The notes: generated from the sequence alone by a model not told the origin. A stretch of DNA of 64,000 nt from Brachypodius melanocephalos (GCA_013398615.1 VZSR01001685.1:30281556-30345555), one strand, 5' to 3'. Counted from the first letter of the stretch, positions 12,736-26,475 are shown. A program made the numbers and translations.

Positions 12736-12894
12736 TCTTGTATTTTCTATTGGAGAGCCTAAAGTTTTACAGAGAAGTCTATACTTTAATAATTAACACC
12801 TGCAGCTTTAGGTTTGGAAAAAAAATGTCACCCATCATTTGAGGTCTGTCTTTGGGCACTGTAGTATTAGGTATGTCTTTATGTTCCAAATAAA

Positions 12895-15800
12895 ATGTTT
12901 TTGGCAGTGGTAAGACATGCAATCAATTCTGCAAGTGTCTGATAGTGCATTTTTAAACTATTGACTATTTTTTTAGTTATGCTAGTAAGTTTTAGAAGAC
13001 GTCATCAGTCAAGTAATTCCTCTTTTGTGGAGGTGCCATGTTCATGTTAGATTGGCCTAGCTGAAAGTCAGTGGCAACATCTGAAAGAGACTAGAAATGC
13101 TCAGTTGCCTGAAATCCTTTGGGAACAACTTCTCAGGTTATCCATCCCCTACAACTGTAAAGTGAGAATTTGGACACAGTCTCAGCTCTGAGCACATGGT
13201 TGCACCCTCAGTCACTAATTTCCTCTATCCCCAAGCTACACTGAATCTCAAACAGACTACTCAATGTGCTCCCTGAGAATCTTATCACAAATGTGAACTC
13301 TGTGTTGTCCTCTACAGCAATTGAGGCTGAAATATGTCATCATCCCCCAGCCCCCACAGCCACACATCCCTTTGATCAACTCTTAACTCCCTGACACACT
13401 TGGAGCCTTTCTATTAAGAAAAATGGAATGCTCAGTGACCAAAAAAACATAGAGTGTATTTGCTGAAAATAATAGCTGTCAAGAATTGTGGACTGCTGAA
13501 AGGTTGATCACCCATGAACTTATTCTCAGAATTAAATAAACCACAGCAGAGCCCTGAGGTCATCTCTGCTGGTTTTGGCACAGGAGGGAAGCAGTCTGCC
13601 CTGCTATGCTTATAGCATTTGCCATCATTCTCATGATGTTTTTAATCTTGCACATGTTTAACATCAGCTGGAAATTTTCTTTATGTCAAAGAAAAACCTG
13701 AGAAGTAGCTGTCTTCCCTTCTGGAGTACAGTGGCCTGAAGATACACCAGACATCTGTTTGATGCCATACACCCATTTGCTATGTACCTGTGTTTTCTCT
13801 GCTGGTTGAGATATTTGTCTCTCTGTTGCTCCCAGACATGAACTGGGACCTAAAGGAATTCTAAGAATGAATTTGAAGAAAAAAACCCCCAAAGTCATCA
13901 ATTAGTAAATTTCAAAATAACTTCACAGAAAAAAAAAAGTGGAATATAGCATATGAATAAAATAACATAAATATATCTGTTATACAGTTTCCTGTAAACT
14001 TAATGGAAAGAAAAATCTGGATTTAGATTCTTGTAGCTTTAAATAGGCAAGGGGCACATTACAAGAGCTAAATCTTCAGACGTTAAAAGCTGCAAATAAT
14101 TGAGAAACTTGGAGCGCCTTCAGGTTGTAAGCTCAGCATGAAGGTATGAATACCAGAGGAATCTTGCTCAAGAGATGTGGCTTCTTTCTTTTACTATCTA
14201 ATAATTAGTCTTTAAAAAGCATGGTGACAGTCTCCCTTATGACTCTGCAACTAACTTCTGACCTAGTTGTTACATTTTTTTGTTCTCTCACCCAATCTGA
14301 TCTTTCCTTCTAGTTAAAGATGTGAAATACAAAGATTTGGTCTGTGATTTAATCTCTTAGATACTGTTATTTCTGTATCTCTTATTTGTGAAGTGCTTGA
14401 CTCAGTGACAGAGGACCTTCTCTGTGTGTCTGGTGTTTTTGTGACACAGGAGAAAATACTGAAATGCTGAAAAAAAATGTTTCTAAATTCATGTTTTGTT
14501 TCCTATTTCTGTCAACCTCTCCATCATTTATGCCAAGTATGAGTTTTCACTGTGGTGAAACATTTGCCTGTGCGATCTGTGTCTCTTCTCCTGTGCAGCA
14601 GAATTTGAGGACAGGGAATGTCTCTGACAGGAGAATACTGGATTGTCATGTGAAAACAAAGATTCTGTGCCTCATTAACTGAACTGATGTGCTGCACTGT
14701 CAATTCCTGTGTCTGTTTCTATTTTATCAATTTTCACCCACATACTTGGGTAAATGAATTTGAATAATTTGTAGATACTACTGACAGTTTCATTTTTCAG
14801 ATGCAAATCATATGTTACATGCAACAGGTAGAAGAAATATATATTTTCATGAAGATCTGATTTAATTATTTTCGTTTCTCTGGTTTGTAAATATTTTCAA
14901 TGAAATATCAGCTGTTTAAATGCCAACACTTTGCTTCCAGTTCTTTTCCTTTGTATAGTTGTATGAACAACAGACAGAAATGTGGCCTCAATATTTCTTC
15001 TTTTTTAGCAGCACTTTGGTGATTTTGAGGAAAAAAGTGAACCCAGTCATTCTTGGTGATTTTCAGAAAGATTTTTCTTGGTTTCTGATTTCGCTTTGTC
15101 CTGTTGAAGCTTCAACTTCTTTTATAGTTTATGTTTTCATTAATAAAGTGGCAAATGATGCTGATGATATAAAATCTTCCCCTCTCAGAAACAGATGAAT
15201 GATTGATTGAGAACAGAGATATTGGGTTAGAAAAGATGATAACAGACTAAGCTATATTGAGTAATCTAAAATTCTGAACCGATTGGGAAAAATTGAGTGG
15301 TGAGATGTGGAGAAGATAAAAACGCTAAAGATGGAAGGGGCTCTCTAAAAGCCTTCTGATAGAAAAAGAGGCCCTTTGCATATTGCTTTTGCCAATAGAT
15401 GTCACTGTGAATAAGGCAATGGTCACCTGCCCACTGACAGGACATCCTAATTAAGACCCATGGTGTTCTGAAAGTTCAGCCTGTGAAAGAGGAGTATGCA
15501 ATATAGCTCATGTATTAAGGATGTGCTGTTGATAGGGATTTACTCCCTTTCTTGAAAGTGAACAAGATTCAGAAGAAAAGGGAAATAATTACTTTCTGAT
15601 GCTTAGCAAAAGATACTCAGATTAAAAAAACCCCATATTTAGCTAAATCTGTGCATTTAAATGCTCCCTGTTTTCCATAAGCAATTGCTGTTATATAGTT
15701 TCGCACATGCCTAAAGCCACATGCCAGAAACAACCACTACAGGAGCAAGATAAGTTCTTCTGTGTTTTCTTCTATCTGGACGTTTTCCCAAGCATTGAAA

Positions 15801-16334
15801 AAAAATATCAAAGTCATTTGTGTGCTGGGAGCCTGGATGGTGCCTGGCCACGTCAGCACTACCAAGCAGGCTCTGTAGGTCTGGCACATTCTGGCTTAGC
15901 TGGACATCCCTGAGCCTATGGAAAGCCACTGGGCAAAGCATGGGCAGCATGGCAGACTATGCCAGTGCCTTAAATTCTGGCTGCAAGCTCTGGGCAAGGA
16001 CAAATTCACACATACAGTAAATACAGCTGAGCATAGATAATCATCATTAACCAGTTGTGTGGTTTTTTAATGGGTGCTGTGAAGATCCATATGGAAAATC
16101 TGATCAGTTATTTAAACCAGTTTCTGCTTCAGCTTTCTGAAGTTTTCAGTCAGATGAATAGTGGTGCTCATTTCAGCCATGGCACCACTGTCACCTCACT
16201 CTCCACATGAGATTCCAGACAGGGCTTCTCTACCTGTCTCTCTCATTTAAATAATCATTGTAAGAATTCAAGGCATGCTCCTTGGTTGACACAAGCACAT
16301 TGTAAATCTAAATGTATGTTAAAAGAGTTTTGTG
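12895..16334. other. Intergenic, no gene recognised
   Basis: AT-rich unique-looking sequence between CA13 and the first large CR1 copy. Open frames are short (80 residues or less) and resemble no family I know. No carbonic anhydrase exon was seen. Confidence 0.6.
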
Positions 16335-17205
16335 GTATTTCAACAGTCACATCAGCCAGGTGAAGTCCCTGGTGTTTGGAAAAAAGGAAAGATTGCACCC
16401 ATTTTAAAAAGGGTAGAAAGGAGCACCCCAGGAACTACTGACCTGTCAGCCTCACCTCTCTTCTGGGAAGATCATGGAAGAGAGCCTCTTAGAAACTATG
16501 CTAAGGTACAAGGAGGACAGGGAGGCAATTTGAGATGCCTAGCATGGCTTCACCAAGGGCAAGTCCTGCCTCACCAAACTAGTGGTCTTCTAGGTTGAAG
16601 TGACTGCCTCAGTGAACTAGGGAGGAGTCATGGATGTCATCTGTCTCGGCTTCTGTAAGACTTGTGACACAGCCCCCCACAACACCCTTCACTCTAAATT
16701 GGAAAGGGATTGATGGGATGGGTGGACTGTTCAGTGGATGAAAAACAGTCCACATATCATGCAGAGGGTATTGGTCAATGGCTCAATGTCCTGATGAATG
16801 TTGGTGACAAGTGGTGTCCTTCAGGTGTCTGTACTGGGACCAGTACTGTTTAATGTCTTCATTAATGACACAGACAGTGGCACCAAGCGTACCCTTGGTA
16901 AGTTTGTGAATGACACCAAGCTGAGTGGTGCAGTTGACACAGCTGTAGGATGGGATGCCACCCAGAGGGACCTGAAGAAGCTGGAGAAGTGGGCCCACAG
17001 GAACCTCACGAGGGTCAATAAGACCAAGTGCAAGGTGCTACACCTGTGTCAGGGCAGCCCTTGGTATCAACATAAGCTGGGGATGAACAGATCAAGAGCA
17101 GCCTGGTCGAGAACGATTTAGGGGTCCTGCTGGATGAGAGGCTGGACAGGAGCTGGCAATGTGCACCCACAGCCCAGAAAGCCAATTGTGTCCTGGGCTG
17201 CATCT
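16335..17205 (+). mobile_element. CR1 LINE fragment, reverse transcriptase region
   Basis: Interior piece of a CR1 non-LTR retrotransposon, sense on +. Translated pieces match the CR1 reverse transcriptase in shifted frames: a QPGEVPGVWKKGKIAPI segment near 16350, then SVLGPVLFNVFINDTDSGT and KFVNDTKLSGAVDT near 16830-16940, and WAHRNLTRVNKTKCKVLHLC near 17000. The catalytic box reads FVND rather than the usual F-A-D-D. Several frameshifts and stops separate the pieces. Homology stops at about 17205, before the CR1 3' tail, so both ends are missing. Confidence 0.88.
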
Positions 17206-20200
17206 CTTTGTTTGTTTAATTTATTTGCATATCTGTCATTTTTGCTGTTCTGTATTTCCTCCTTCGTGTCAGCAAACAGAGGGTATACACAGCCTACACG
17301 GCCCCCAACTCTGGGTTGTGGCAATCAGGGTGTAATCTGGTAATCTACCCCTGCAGTGCAGCCATGGCCCAGTGGGAACACCCAGGATATCAGAGCTGAA
17401 CAGCACTTGGGTAAACATGCTGCTTAGGTCTGATATTGCATAAATAATACAGAAGTCTCATGATTGTGCATCACTTTTCCCTAGTGACTGGTGCATTGCA
17501 TTCGTTGTGTTCAGAGGTGCTTGTAGAGGCATTTGCACTAATTAACGGGGTTGAGATAAAAGAAAAGATTCAAGTAAGGACTTTTTCCTGCATCTTGCAT
17601 CTGGTAATTCATGCAGGAGGAAAGCATGACTGAACAGTTTTTTAATGAAACAGAGATAGAGAAAGCTCAATTTAGTTTTCTGGAAAGTGTGTGTTCCTGT
17701 TTAGTTGTGCTTTACATGCTGTTATTTATATGTCTGTAGTGGACTTGTTTTCTATTATGGCTTAAGGCTCTTTGGAATCTTTAGCCGTCCCAGCCGGGGC
17801 AGTGGGACAACTCTTCAGCCTGCACATCTTTGAGTGCTAAGATGTGCTTCACTTCTAGAACCTGGCACTCTCACTGTGGTAGACATTGAACACACATGAG
17901 CTAATGTTTCTTACAGGTTTCTTACTAAGTGTTACTTTTCTCATTTGACAGCAGAAATGGTGTCTAACCAACAAATAAAAGCACTAACCAAAAGACAGGC
18001 TAGATGGCTAAAAAACCCTGTATTTAGTTGCATATTCTTGTTTGCTGACACTATTTTCTGAGTTTACAACAAGGCATAAAATCACCATGTAAGTACTACC
18101 AAGTTACATCAGTGAAGAGTTCCTGTTTAAAAAACAGTGTAGCTGGTTCAAAGGCTGCCCATTGAGGCACTTGCAAAGGCAGCAGGGATGCCTCAGGCTG
18201 AGCAGGGAATAGCCACCTACTTCTTGAATTAGTGTGCTAGCTACCAACACCCTCTGCTTTTCCAGAGGGGAATCAAGCATGTGTGCTGTGCCTTGCAGTG
18301 AACTTTTTATCTGTGCCTCTCAGGGTAAACAAAACTATCCAGGACTCACTTTCTGGTCCAGGAATAAGGGCCATAACATGTCCTGAGTTTGTACAGCTGA
18401 ACTTCCTCAATATTTTATTCCATGCAATCTATTAGAAACCATCATCTCACTTGGTTTTGTGAATTTAGGCTCTCTTGCAGAGAGTTCTAGCTGACATTTG
18501 CCAAAACCACACTGGGGAAATCCCACTTGACCATGGCCAAAACCTTCCTTCTCCAGCTGTTAGTAACAGTTGTGTTAGGGCAGAATTGACACTTCTGGCA
18601 TGAGCTTGGGGTGCCACATACAGCAGTGTGACCCAGGGCTTCACCACTACCTCTCTTCTTTCTAAATCCCCCTGGAGTGGCTATGTGACACCCTGTCCCC
18701 AGTCTGTCTGGACACTTAACTCCACAAGCTGGCTGCCATGTAAGCACCACAGCACATGGCATTTCTGCACAACAGCACTATTTAGATGTCTCATAAATGA
18801 GAGAGGCAACCTGCTGTCTGCTTTATGGAGTTCTTTACTGAATTTAGCCCCTGGCATTCATCCTAAGTTTCATTACAGGTGCCAAAATGCATCTTCTGGA
18901 ACCTGTTGAATGCTTTCTTGTGCCTGTCCTTATTTGCAAAATGGTGCATTAATGCTTGTTCCATTCACAGTTGTCTTGCATGTGGTCATTCATATTGTCT
19001 TTCAGTAGAAATTCAAGATTTTTGTGGCTTTTGCGTCACAGAAGCCAGCACTTAAGTGAATGCTGTTTAGCCAGTGTCTTTGTTAGGTATGCAGTCAAAC
19101 TAGGACCAGCTGGTCCTGTGCTCTGAGCCAGGAGCATGAGGGTGAGATCAAGGATTAGAAACTGAGTCCCCTCTTCTTTCTCTTTGGGCAAAGGTTTGCA
19201 GCCTGGAAAACTGGATATGTAGTGAGAGTTGACTCTATGCCAGGACCAGTCACATATCTGTTTTAGAGAGAGCACTGAAAGGTGTTTTTAGAATGCTGCA
19301 TTTTAATAATAGGTCTGCTCTAGGGGACTCAGCCACTCCTAGGATGGCAGCCTTGTGCAGAAATTAATTTCTATTCCTAACTTTGCACCACTTTTCTTTG
19401 TGGCTTTGCAGAAGTCACATTATGTAAGTATTTTCAAACAAATACTTAACTCCTTGTTTAGTCATTTAAAAATAAGCTTTTAGTTTCCTTGAAGTACTGA
19501 CTACCTAAAAGATCTCCTAGTTAACAGAAGCTCCAGCCCTGTGGATCACTTCTGTTGTGGTGTTTAGAGATTTTAAAGCATAACCTTTAGGAACAAGAGC
19601 TCGGAAGTAGCTGCTGAGTCTTATTAGTCTAACCATCTCGCTGGAATAACTATATCCCTGTATGTTTGCAGATATCCAGAAGAACATGAGTAAGAGCACA
19701 ATATATGTCACAGCCTTTAATACAGCTAAGTTTTAATATATAGTCCTTTATAGTTATAATATTGTTCTGTTGAATAATTTATTTGAATTCCAGCTATGTT
19801 CCTTTCACAACTGACACAACTTGCTGTAGTATCACAGAAATGAGATTTCAGAAGTGTGTCTAGTGCTTGATCTCCTCTACATAAGTGTCTGGTCTTGAAA
19901 CTGCTTGAGCCAAATATCTGTTCTCCACCTCCCTCTCCCTCATCAATCAGATATTTGCAAATGAGTTGAAATGTCAGTTGAGGAAAGAAATATGTCTACA
20001 GCAAATGCTTGGAAGCAGAAGTAAAGGATCACAGGATAGGACAGCAATGTTCCTGCCAGGGGAACCTAGGAGGTGAAGCAGGGTACAGTGAGTGAAATAG
20101 GAAACAATTCTGTAGGTCTTGGCAGAGCTTTCCCTTACAATAGCTATCTAAAACTGTCTGGAGGCTTTCCCTGGAGCCTTTCTCTCTCTTGACCCAATAA

Positions 20201-20985
20201 CAAAAGAATTCATGTTACAAATTTTGTTGTGGGATATGTAAAAGAAATGCAAACCACCAGATTGTTGGCTCACAGCCTTAGGAATTACTGCCTTAATGTT
20301 AATCCTGCAGGACTTGCTCAAGGGCTAAAAGCACTCAGAATGGCTGGACTGTGGCTGTTCCAGGCATTTCTCCTAAACATGTGCATTTTCACAGACAGAA
20401 GACACAATAGATCCATGGGACCATAACTCCAAAATATGCATCAGAAACAACCTGTATGATTCTATGAAAAGAATTAAGAATAAAAGGTCTCGAGAGGCTA
20501 TTAGACCACACTTCACAATGGTGCAGATCAGTGCAAGAGCACAGAGTTTGGTGAGAGACAGAGGGGACATGCAGATCTGGCCTCTCCTGGAGTGCAGGGA
20601 AGCCCAAGCACACCGACAGAAGGGGCTGTGGATGCCCCCTCCTTGCTCCTCCTCATGGGGAACCTCCTGATAAGACAGGGGCGGTCCTATTGCATAAGCT
20701 GCTGACAGCGTTTTGCGCCACTGCCGCCAAATCTGTCCTAACACATTTTTAAAGGGTAAATCTAAACATTTCCTGATGTCACGTTGCAGGGGTGCCAAGG
20801 GTTGGTATCTCCTTATCATGAGGAAGCAGTTTGGTTTCGAGGGACAGCCCAGATGGCCAGATTGCCTCAGCGGTTCTGGTTAACACCCTCCAGCTGAAGG
20901 ATCAAGCTCACAGCAGGGCAGGAGAGGGTGTGCTTGGGGTACCATTTCTAAAAGTATTGGCAGTGCATGTCCTGGTCTTTTATAT
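17206..20985. other. Intergenic, no gene recognised
   Basis: Mostly unique sequence. A more GC-rich, CpG-containing stretch at about 20480-20960 stands out from its surroundings but matches no repeat or gene I recognise. Confidence 0.5.
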
Positions 20986-21050
20986 TAGCATCACAGAGTC
21001 ATTTAGGTTGGAAAAGTCCTCTAAGATCATCAAGTCCAACCATTAGCGAT
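20986..21050 (-). repeat. Short CR1 3' end fragment
   Basis: About 65 bp matching the extreme 3' end of CR1 in reverse orientation: TCACAGAGTCATTTAGGTTG, then GATCATCAAGTCCAACCATT. Confidence 0.72.
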
Positions 21051-21634
21051 TCACATTATTGCATTGCTCTGGATGCTGAATGTCCCAAATTCACCTAAGA
21101 TTAATTGCATTAGTCGTGCCAGACACGAACTTTTGCAGTCTTTTGGCCCCATTCACTTCTTTATCCTGTTCGGCTGCAATTAATGAGCAGTTTGCTAAAG
21201 GCTCCAGTGGCAATAAGAGCAGGCCAGATCACCAGCACACATCCAATCTGTGGCCTCAGAAAAGCCTCAGAAAAGCACATCCTCATGCCACCGGGTTTTC
21301 TGTGAAGAGCTGATGCTTTTGTGACCAAAGGGTCAAAAATGATGCTTAGAAAACTGTCTCAGCTGAGGCTGACAAAGTCAGCCCTGGTCCCCGCAGGGTG
21401 GGGCCAGCAGGCTCAGCTGCAGCTGCATTCAGTGGTGTGGGGCTGGCCTGGGTCACCATGGCTGTGGGGCACAGCTTTGGCAGGTACCTGCTGCTCCCCT
21501 GCCCCACCGTGTCTGCCCTGGGGCTTCTCCCAGCTCAGCCTTGGATTTCCACCCTGGTGTGTGTGTATGTGTGTATTTATGAGAAAATCAAGCAGAAGTT
21601 ACACATTGCCCAACAAAATGAATATCAGAGACAT
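21051..21634. other. Spacer between two convergent CR1 ends
   Basis: About 580 bp, GC-richer than its neighbourhood, with a short TGTG-rich run near 21560. It contains an open frame of up to 141 residues (21321-21746) with no recognisable domain, running into the adjacent CR1. Not called as a gene. Confidence 0.4.
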
Positions 21635-21792
21635 AATGGATATCCTTGGAAGCGTTCAAGGCCAGGTTGTGTGGGGCTCTGAGCAGCCTGGTCTAGTGGA
21701 AAGTGTCCCTGCCCATGGCAGGGGGGTTTGGATTATTTTAAAATAGATTATCTTTAAGATCCCTTCCAGCCCAGGCCATTCTATGATTCTAA
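21635..21792 (+). repeat. CR1 LINE 3' end fragment
   Basis: Plus-strand CR1 3' UTR: GAGCAGCCTGGTCTAGTGGA, CCCTGCCCATGGCAGGGGGG, then GATCCCTTCCAGCCCAGGCC, ending in the diagnostic ATTCTATGATTCTA terminus. Confidence 0.9.
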
Positions 21793-22121
21793 GATATTCC
21801 CACTTCTATACTTCACAGATTTGTCAAATTTGAGCAGTAGCTCTCCAAATAAAAATTGGGAGGTGAAGGCAATGAATATTTGAAAGAGGATCATCAGGTG
21901 GTGATGGATTGGTGGTGAGGGAAGTGCTCATTTCAGGCTGCAGTTTTTACAGTGTGATCTCTTGGTTACCTCAGAGCATTGCAAAAGACTTAATGACTTA
22001 AACAGTCAAAAAAATACATGCATTTTATGTGAGCTCTCTGCTAATGCAGAAAAATTCAATAAGGCCTGAAAGGAAGCTAGAATGCATTACCATAACATGG
22101 GCACCAGTATACCAGGAATCC

Positions 22122-22557
22122 TGGGGATGCCATGGGAAGGCTGACCTGAAACAGAGACAGGACAGAGCTAGAGAATAAAGTAGGTATTTATTTAAAGGCT
22201 TTTAAGGGAAGACCTTGGGCAGGACAGAAGCCTGACCAGGGCTACACCCAAGGTGGACTTAAATGGTCACAAAATGGCTGACCAGTCATGAGATCTTACA
22301 TTTTTATAAGTTTTGGTTCATTTGTATATTGTCCAATTACAGCTTCAGGTTGTGAGGTCCCATCCTTCTTGTTCCTCCCTCCAGTGCACCGTTCTTTGAG
22401 CTGTTGGGCTGAAAGTTGTCCTTGGTCTTTAGCAGGAGAAGAATTTGTTTTGTCTACCTACTCTATGAAGAGAGCCAGCACTTAATATGAGGCTCAGAAC
22501 TACACCCCAAGGCAGCACAGAATCTGAAATACATGAAAGCTAAAGCTTAAGGCATCA
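22122..22557 (-). mobile_element. Solo LTR of an endogenous retrovirus (probable)
   Basis: About 436 bp with LTR organisation when read on the minus strand: a TATA-like CTTATAAAAATG (rc of about 22298-22309), then about 110 bases on a TTTAAATAAATA polyadenylation signal (rc near 22186-22197). The ends carry inverted GATGCC/GGCATC and can be framed as TG...CA. The sequence resembles an LTR family I associate with passerines. No internal retroviral genes lie beside it, so it is a solo LTR. I found no matching target-site duplication; boundaries are approximate. Confidence 0.62.
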
Positions 22558-22576
22558 CTGGTGGTATTTTTCCAGA

Positions 22577-22676
22577 TTCTCTTCTCTTCTCTTCTCTTCT
22601 CTTCTCTTCTCTTCTCTTCTCTTCTCTTCTCTTCTCTTCTCTTCTCTTCTCTTCTCTTCTCTTCTCTTCTCTTCTC
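22577..22676 (+). repeat. (TTCTC)n pentanucleotide microsatellite
   Basis: About 20 near-perfect TTCTC units over 100 bp, a pure polypyrimidine strand. It begins 19 bp past the likely edge of the solo LTR. The Leu-Phe-Ser-Ser open frame across it is an artefact. Confidence 0.97.
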
Positions 22677-25600
22677 TCTTTTCTTCTTAAGAAATCACCC
22701 ATTCAAATTACTACACTGGGTAGTTTTCCTTTCCATCTCTTTTAATATTGCCAATAAATCCTATTAGATCCTATCAATACAGTGATAGCTTTGTGTCCTA
22801 AACTGCAATCCTGTTTGTATTTTGTTGTCTTTCTTTGCTAAAAAGATAAGAGAACTCTCCTACCCTGCTGGTAAAAGTCTGGACATTTTATGAAATAAGA
22901 TTGCCTATCCTTGATCAAGTTAAGGATATTTCCTTTTCCTTACTATTTCCTAGACTCCCAATCACTTATTAATTTTTTTTTGTCGTCACAATCGGGTCTA
23001 TTTGATTTTCAAAATTGTTTGTACTTAATGTTTTCACTTATATTTTACTAAAAGTAATTTCTGAAGGAGTTACACTAAAGGATGAAGGGTGAAGTCTTTA
23101 TGTTGGAAATGAACTTGAGACAAACCAGTAGGTGCAACTGCCCCCTTCCTGCCACCCTTGTGCACACATGCAAAGGTTTTCAACTGATTGAATACACAGC
23201 TCTGCCACTCAGCCCCACTCTAAATCTGAGAAATTACAGGACATAGCCAGTTAGAGATTTTAAAGGGGTTCTAAACGAAACAGTTTTGTATAGGAAGTTG
23301 TTGTTCTGCCTAACATATTTATTCCCATTGCTCAATGGTGTTCTGCTTGTGGTCCCTTTGCAAAGTTTAATTGTTTTTGCCATTATAAGGAAGGTAATTG
23401 CTTTGAAAGTGATGTGATGACACTGATGTGATGACACTTCACAGCTGAAGTGATGTACCTGTGCCTCTGTTCTCACTTTTCCCACAAGCAACATCAACTT
23501 CTTCCGGAGAATTGAGAGGAATGAAAATTATTATTCGTCTGTTCATGGCAGTTAAAGGGACGATGCTGCACTAAGGCAGAGTAAAGTGCTGTGGTTTCAG
23601 AATTGCTCATAAAGAAGATATAAACTATCAGAGAGAATTATTGGCCTCCTCATAACTGTTTGCTTAATAAGGTAATAGGATGAGGATCGCAGGAATATCT
23701 GACTGAATGTTACTTGTCTGCCTTTTAATTAGAGCAGAAGTGGAGAATGCTTGTGAATACTGAGTTCCTCATTCCCATGCTTATGGACGAGCTCCCCATT
23801 TTGTTCATGATTCTGCATCAGAGACTGATATTATTAGGAAAATGCACTCTTTTTAACAAAAGGGAAATTTTCCTTCATCAAGGCGGAGGTCTAAGACTAA
23901 GCTGAAGTATTGGATTTTAGCTGCTATGTGCTTATCTGTAGTTTGTGCTGTCTCTTTTGCACTTTCAATTAACATTTTTTTCCTTTAATTCCAAGCCAGA
24001 AGAATAAGACTAAATTATCTCTCCCTTTTTTTTTTCCCCTTTCCAGGTGTAAATTGCTTGTGATATCTCAAAATCTGTTTCATATGAAAAATTATCCATA
24101 AATATAGTGCCTGTTTTGGAATGGAATAAAGACAGGGCTCAGTATGATTTCATTGCATATGAATTACATAGTGGGGTTGACTAGAAACTTAATTTCTTTT
24201 CTAGTGTTTTATGTTCTTCCTTGTGGAGTCTGACTATCTTCTTCCAACCTTTCCCACTGCTAGCCATTGAGTAATTCAGTTGTCATGGCTGGAGGAATTT
24301 CTAAAGCTGAGAATTGCTGTGCTTGAAAAATAGTGAAATGGAGGCTGCAAGTGAGTGGCTTAAATGTACAGCCAAACCAAGGTCCTTTATTTTTCTGTGG
24401 ACATATGCCAAATAATTATTTATTAGATGTGCAGCAACTATCACACAATTCCTTTTAAAACACTGATAGCGTAACACCCTTACAATACTGTTTCATTTCA
24501 GATTTTATCTCTGGTTATCTTGTGCCTTTATGAGGAAATTGGTGTGAACAGTTACTTCTTTACAAGACAACATAAGAAAAGTGCACTTCTGATGTTATTT
24601 CTCCCTGTTTTCTCCTTCCCTTAACTGAGTGAAATTTCAGTATAGTTATTGTGAGGCTGTGCTGGTGATTAACACCAGGGTTAATTTTAAATAGGCAGAT
24701 GTTTAGAAGTGCAGGATTAGGTTGGAACCAGTAACAGTGAACTCTTGCTTCTACTGAAAATGTCCATATCTATCTATAGGATAGAGCCCTAACAGTACAA
24801 AATTTCTCATGGGATGCCATAAAGTCATACCCAAGATCCTGCTTTCAGCTCTCAAATCTCAACACCCTCACTCAGATGAACTCCTGCATTACTCTGAAGT
24901 ATTCAAAAAAGGCAGATGAGAGACAGTATAGATTTTAATTTAATTACTGTCTGTAATAATATAATCAGGCTGTGATTATGTTTACCCTAGTCCATACTCA
25001 ATTCAAGACTGTCAAGATACCATTAAGTTTTTCATTGTGTAAGCCAAGTTGCAAATAAAAAAATACTTTAAAATCCTAAATACATAATGACAGATTTCTT
25101 CTTACAGAATAAAGAAGAATATGCTATATAAGTATTGATTAGTTGAAGTTTGCAAACCCATTATGAACAAGACAAAATTTAGAACTTTTGAGAAAATACC
25201 AGGAATTTTTCCTTCTGCTTTGCAGAGTAATACAAACAGTGGTGCAAAAATAATCTGTGTCCAAAAGTACATGATTGCATTGGTCATATGTGCTTATCCT
25301 TGAAAACATTTTGCTGGTATCTTTTTTCCAATGTGAATGATGAGTAATTGTATTTTAGGCGCATATAATACTGTACAATACTGTATTATAATGGTTCCTT
25401 AATATAAAAAGTTCTGTAATAATAAGAAATTATTTTTCCTGCCCCGGTTGGTTTTGAAAGTCTGAGTATGTCATAAATGGATTCAAGATTTCTTGGAGTT
25501 CTGATCTAGAATTTTCTTTTCTGATTGATAAGATACAAGTGTCACACATGACTCAAACAGTCTGAGAAAGTGCATTGTTCTAAATGAAGTGGAAAACAAA

Positions 25601-26475
25601 CACAAAAGGTTTGAACACTTCCTGCTACAAAAGTAAATGAAGCACCACAAGTTCACTAGCACCCATGTTTTAAAACACAGCTCTTCTTGAGGGGTCTGTG
25701 GTTTAAATGGGCATTTGGGTAAAACATCCATCTAGAAGCATGGGCAAAGGTGGAAATATTTGCTATATCAGGATAAGAGGCAATCATCTCCACACAAAGG
25801 TGTATTTTTCCTAGTCCTCACCACTGCACTTTTGATAAGGAAAGGGAAGAGAGAGATTATGTGTTTTCAGTATATCAGTAACCAAGCCCCAGGAAAACAG
25901 TGACAATTGCCAAACTATCTGGCTTGTTGAAAGCCTCAGCTGCATTCAAATTCTTGTCTGCCTTCCAGTGCACGAGATAAACCTAAAAACCAATTACCAG
26001 GATCAATTTTGGTGATTCTATTACAAAAGGAATGCCACAATTAGTGAGAAATAGAAAAGCCTCTCCGCACTCTTAGGGTCTGACCAAACTGAGATCGTGC
26101 TTGTGAATGTTTGCAGATTTATGGTGGTCAGCTGAATTGCCCTGGCATTGTCAGGACTCACTCAGGATTTACCTTGGGTAGACAGAACTGCAGGGATTCC
26201 TGAAAACGATTTAGGGGTAAGTACCCAGAGACGTGGACAAGCACAGCTTATAAAAGACATACATTTTTCTAGCTCTGCTGCTAACAGTTTACAGTGCATG
26301 TCTTTAAATAAGTAGAACATTAAATAGCATTTTGAGCAGTGTAACCACTTTGATACACATGGTGCAATATTTACCCATAATAGTCCCATTTACTGCAAAA
26401 CATTGATGGTGTGGCCATGAATGTCCTAGAGTTTTAAGGAACTTTTGTTTAGTCTAGAGCTGCATATTGTATCTT
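22677..26475. other. Intergenic, no gene recognised
   Basis: AT-rich sequence without recognisable genes or transposons. It includes a small direct repeat of TGATGTGATGACAC near 23410-23436. Confidence 0.55.

Noticed and set aside
16332..17203. Several overlapping open frames on both strands
   Set aside because: The sense frames are fragments of a dead CR1 reverse transcriptase; the antisense ones are shadows. Not host genes.
20373..20819. 148-residue minus-strand open frame
   Set aside because: No recognisable domain and no splice or promoter context; it lies in the GC-richer unknown segment.
22561..22767. Open frame repeating Leu-Phe-Ser-Ser-Leu
   Set aside because: Translation of the (TTCTC)n microsatellite.
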